A stretch of 64,000 bases of DNA from Desulfococcus multivorans (lineage in GTDB: Bacteria; Desulfobacterota; Desulfobacteria; Desulfobacterales; Desulfococcaceae), in NCBI RefSeq assembly GCF_001854245.1, contig NZ_CP015381.1:1833001-1897000 (forward strand). The letters run 5' to 3'. A program made the translations under genes and the position numbers. Shown here in pieces: positions 63,228-64,000 of the stretch; position 1 is the first letter of the stretch, and every line of letters begins with the position of its first letter. The notes beneath the pieces were generated by a model that made no database searches, was not told the DNA's origin, and was given only the letters and a program-made list of their open reading frames with translations.

Positions 63228-64000
63228 ATGCCAACCTACATGACACCCGGCATCTACATCGAGGAGGTGGCCACAGGTGCGAAGCGGATCATGCCCGTAG
63301 GTACCAGCACCGCCGCCTTTCTGGGGGAGGCGCCCTATGCCGACGCCTACCTCAACGAACCCGTCGCCATCAACAACCCGTCACAGTTCATCCGTAAATT
63401 CACCAAACAGGATTCCCCCGGCACCGACCTCGCCCGGGCCGTAATGGGCTTTTTCGCCAACGGCGGTTCGCGGTGCTATGTCCTCAACGTCGGCAGTGGG
63501 AACCCCATCGCCGGAGATCCACGGCGCCGTGAGGGCATTGCGGCGCTGGAAACCGTCGACGAGGCGAAAATCATCGCGGCGCCCGGATATGCCGATCCGC
63601 TCTCCTATGAGGCTATCATCACCCATTGCGAAAAGATGGGGGACCGCTTCGCCATCCTTGACGCCCCGGCGGAGGTGGATGACATCGACCTTCTCAAGAA
63701 GGTGTGCACATCGGGATCCCTCTCCGATGGAGAGCAGAGCGGCGAAAAATCAGGACTTCGGGCTCGTGAGACGGTCTCTGCCGCCTACTATTTCCCGTGG
63801 ATTGAAGCGCCGGATCCCTTTGACCCCAAAAAAATCGTCAGAACACCGCCCTCCGGTCATGTCGCGGGCATCTATGCCAGAACCGACGCCCGGCGAGGGG
63901 TTCACAAAGCCCCTGCCAACGAAGTGGTTCGGGGGGCGCTGGACCTCGTGTACAAGGTCACGCGGGAGGAGCAGGGCGAACTCAACCGTGCCGGCGTCAA
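63228..64000 (+). CDS. contractile tail sheath protein, 3' end cut by window edge
   Basis: The first 257 residues of a tail sheath protein. MPTYMTPGIYIEEVATGAKR is the typical start (TPGVYIEE), followed by MPVGTSTAAFLGEAP and VAINNPSQFIRKF, then FFANGGSRCYVLNVG near 85. The later SGHVAGIYARTDARRGVHKA and PANEVVRGALDLVY are typical of the C-terminal sheath core. The strong AGGAGG at 63217-63222 and direct succession after the Pvc16-like gene show a shared operon. Contractile sheaths drive a tube through a target membrane (phage tail, tailocin, T6SS-like or extracellular injection system). Which type this is depends on genes outside the window. Confidence 0.93.
   Translation, partial: MPTYMTPGIYIEEVATGAKRIMPVGTSTAAFLGEAPYADAYLNEPVAINNPSQFIRKFTKQDSPGTDLARAVMGFFANGGSRCYVLNVGSGNPIAGDPRRREGIAALETVDEAKIIAAPGYADPLSYEAIITHCEKMGDRFAILDAPAEVDDIDLLKKVCTSGSLSDGEQSGEKSGLRARETVSAAYYFPWIEAPDPFDPKKIVRTPPSGHVAGIYARTDARRGVHKAPANEVVRGALDLVYKVTREEQGELNRAGV

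Overview
The window is GC-rich, gene-dense bacterial chromosome. It most likely comes from an anaerobic or microaerophilic Desulfobacterota (deltaproteobacterial) lineage. The indications are a selenocysteine formate dehydrogenase, a tungstate/molybdate importer with a Mo/W storage protein, an MttB-family methyltransferase operon, a flavodiiron O2/NO reductase and an outer-membrane porin (so Gram-negative). This placement is inferred from gene content; no rRNA or tRNA gene was found.

Left end (1-5180): a HigB-type toxin cut by the window edge, a small membrane protein, an alpha/beta-hydrolase remnant fused in frame ahead of a YcaC-like hydrolase, an exported truncated haemoglobin, aquaporin Z and a membrane-anchored EEP-fold phosphodiesterase. 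Long gaps and gene debris suggest a plastic region.

Molybdenum/tungsten region (5409-16385): on the minus strand, a 923-residue formate dehydrogenase is read through an in-frame UGA followed by a SECIS hairpin. Next come a ModE-like DNA-binding protein, a wtpCBA-type oxyanion ABC importer, an FDDTD-motif (TiaS-like) protein, a PadR regulator with a divergent 72-residue protein, a MosA/MosB-like Mo/W storage protein, and an OprO/OprP-type porin preceded by a 27-residue membrane peptide. Together they could move oxyanion across the outer membrane, import it, store it and use it.

Middle (17003-40384): an extracytoplasmic ligand-binding/PAS sensor, a metallo-beta-lactamase/rhodanese sulfur enzyme, a Ca/Na exchanger, a Nudix hydrolase and a dienelactone hydrolase. 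A long plus-strand array follows: two zinc dehydrogenases, a TrpD-like phosphoribosyltransferase, a Na/Pi cotransporter, an isochorismatase-like hydrolase, a TIM-barrel isomerase, HisC, CvfB, YkgJ, a bacterioferritin-like protein, AroH chorismate mutase and an acyltransferase. An FMN protein, an FKBP-methyltransferase fusion and a PAS-LuxR regulator lie on the minus strand.

Quaternary-amine region (40739-49751): an RpiR/SIS regulator faces a minus-strand operon of an MttB-family methyltransferase, an OpuC-type four-gene ABC importer, an MmgE/PrpD protein and a nitrilase-family amidase. Similar palindromes next to TTGACA hexamers precede both the operon and the regulator.

Right end (49948-64000): a CPA1 antiporter, a YqaE/Pmp3 mini-protein, a Ca-type P-type ATPase, an alpha-glucan phosphorylase, a flavodiiron protein, a DUF364 protein, a tandem universal stress protein and an extradiol dioxygenase. 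The last genes are a GH24 lysozyme and, divergent from it, the start of a contractile injection system (DUF4255/Pvc16-like protein and tail sheath, cut by the window end).

A palindromic repeat of about 57-82 bp, with arms like CAACTTTCGACTTTCA, occurs at seven intergenic sites (some degenerate) and is the main repeated element seen.
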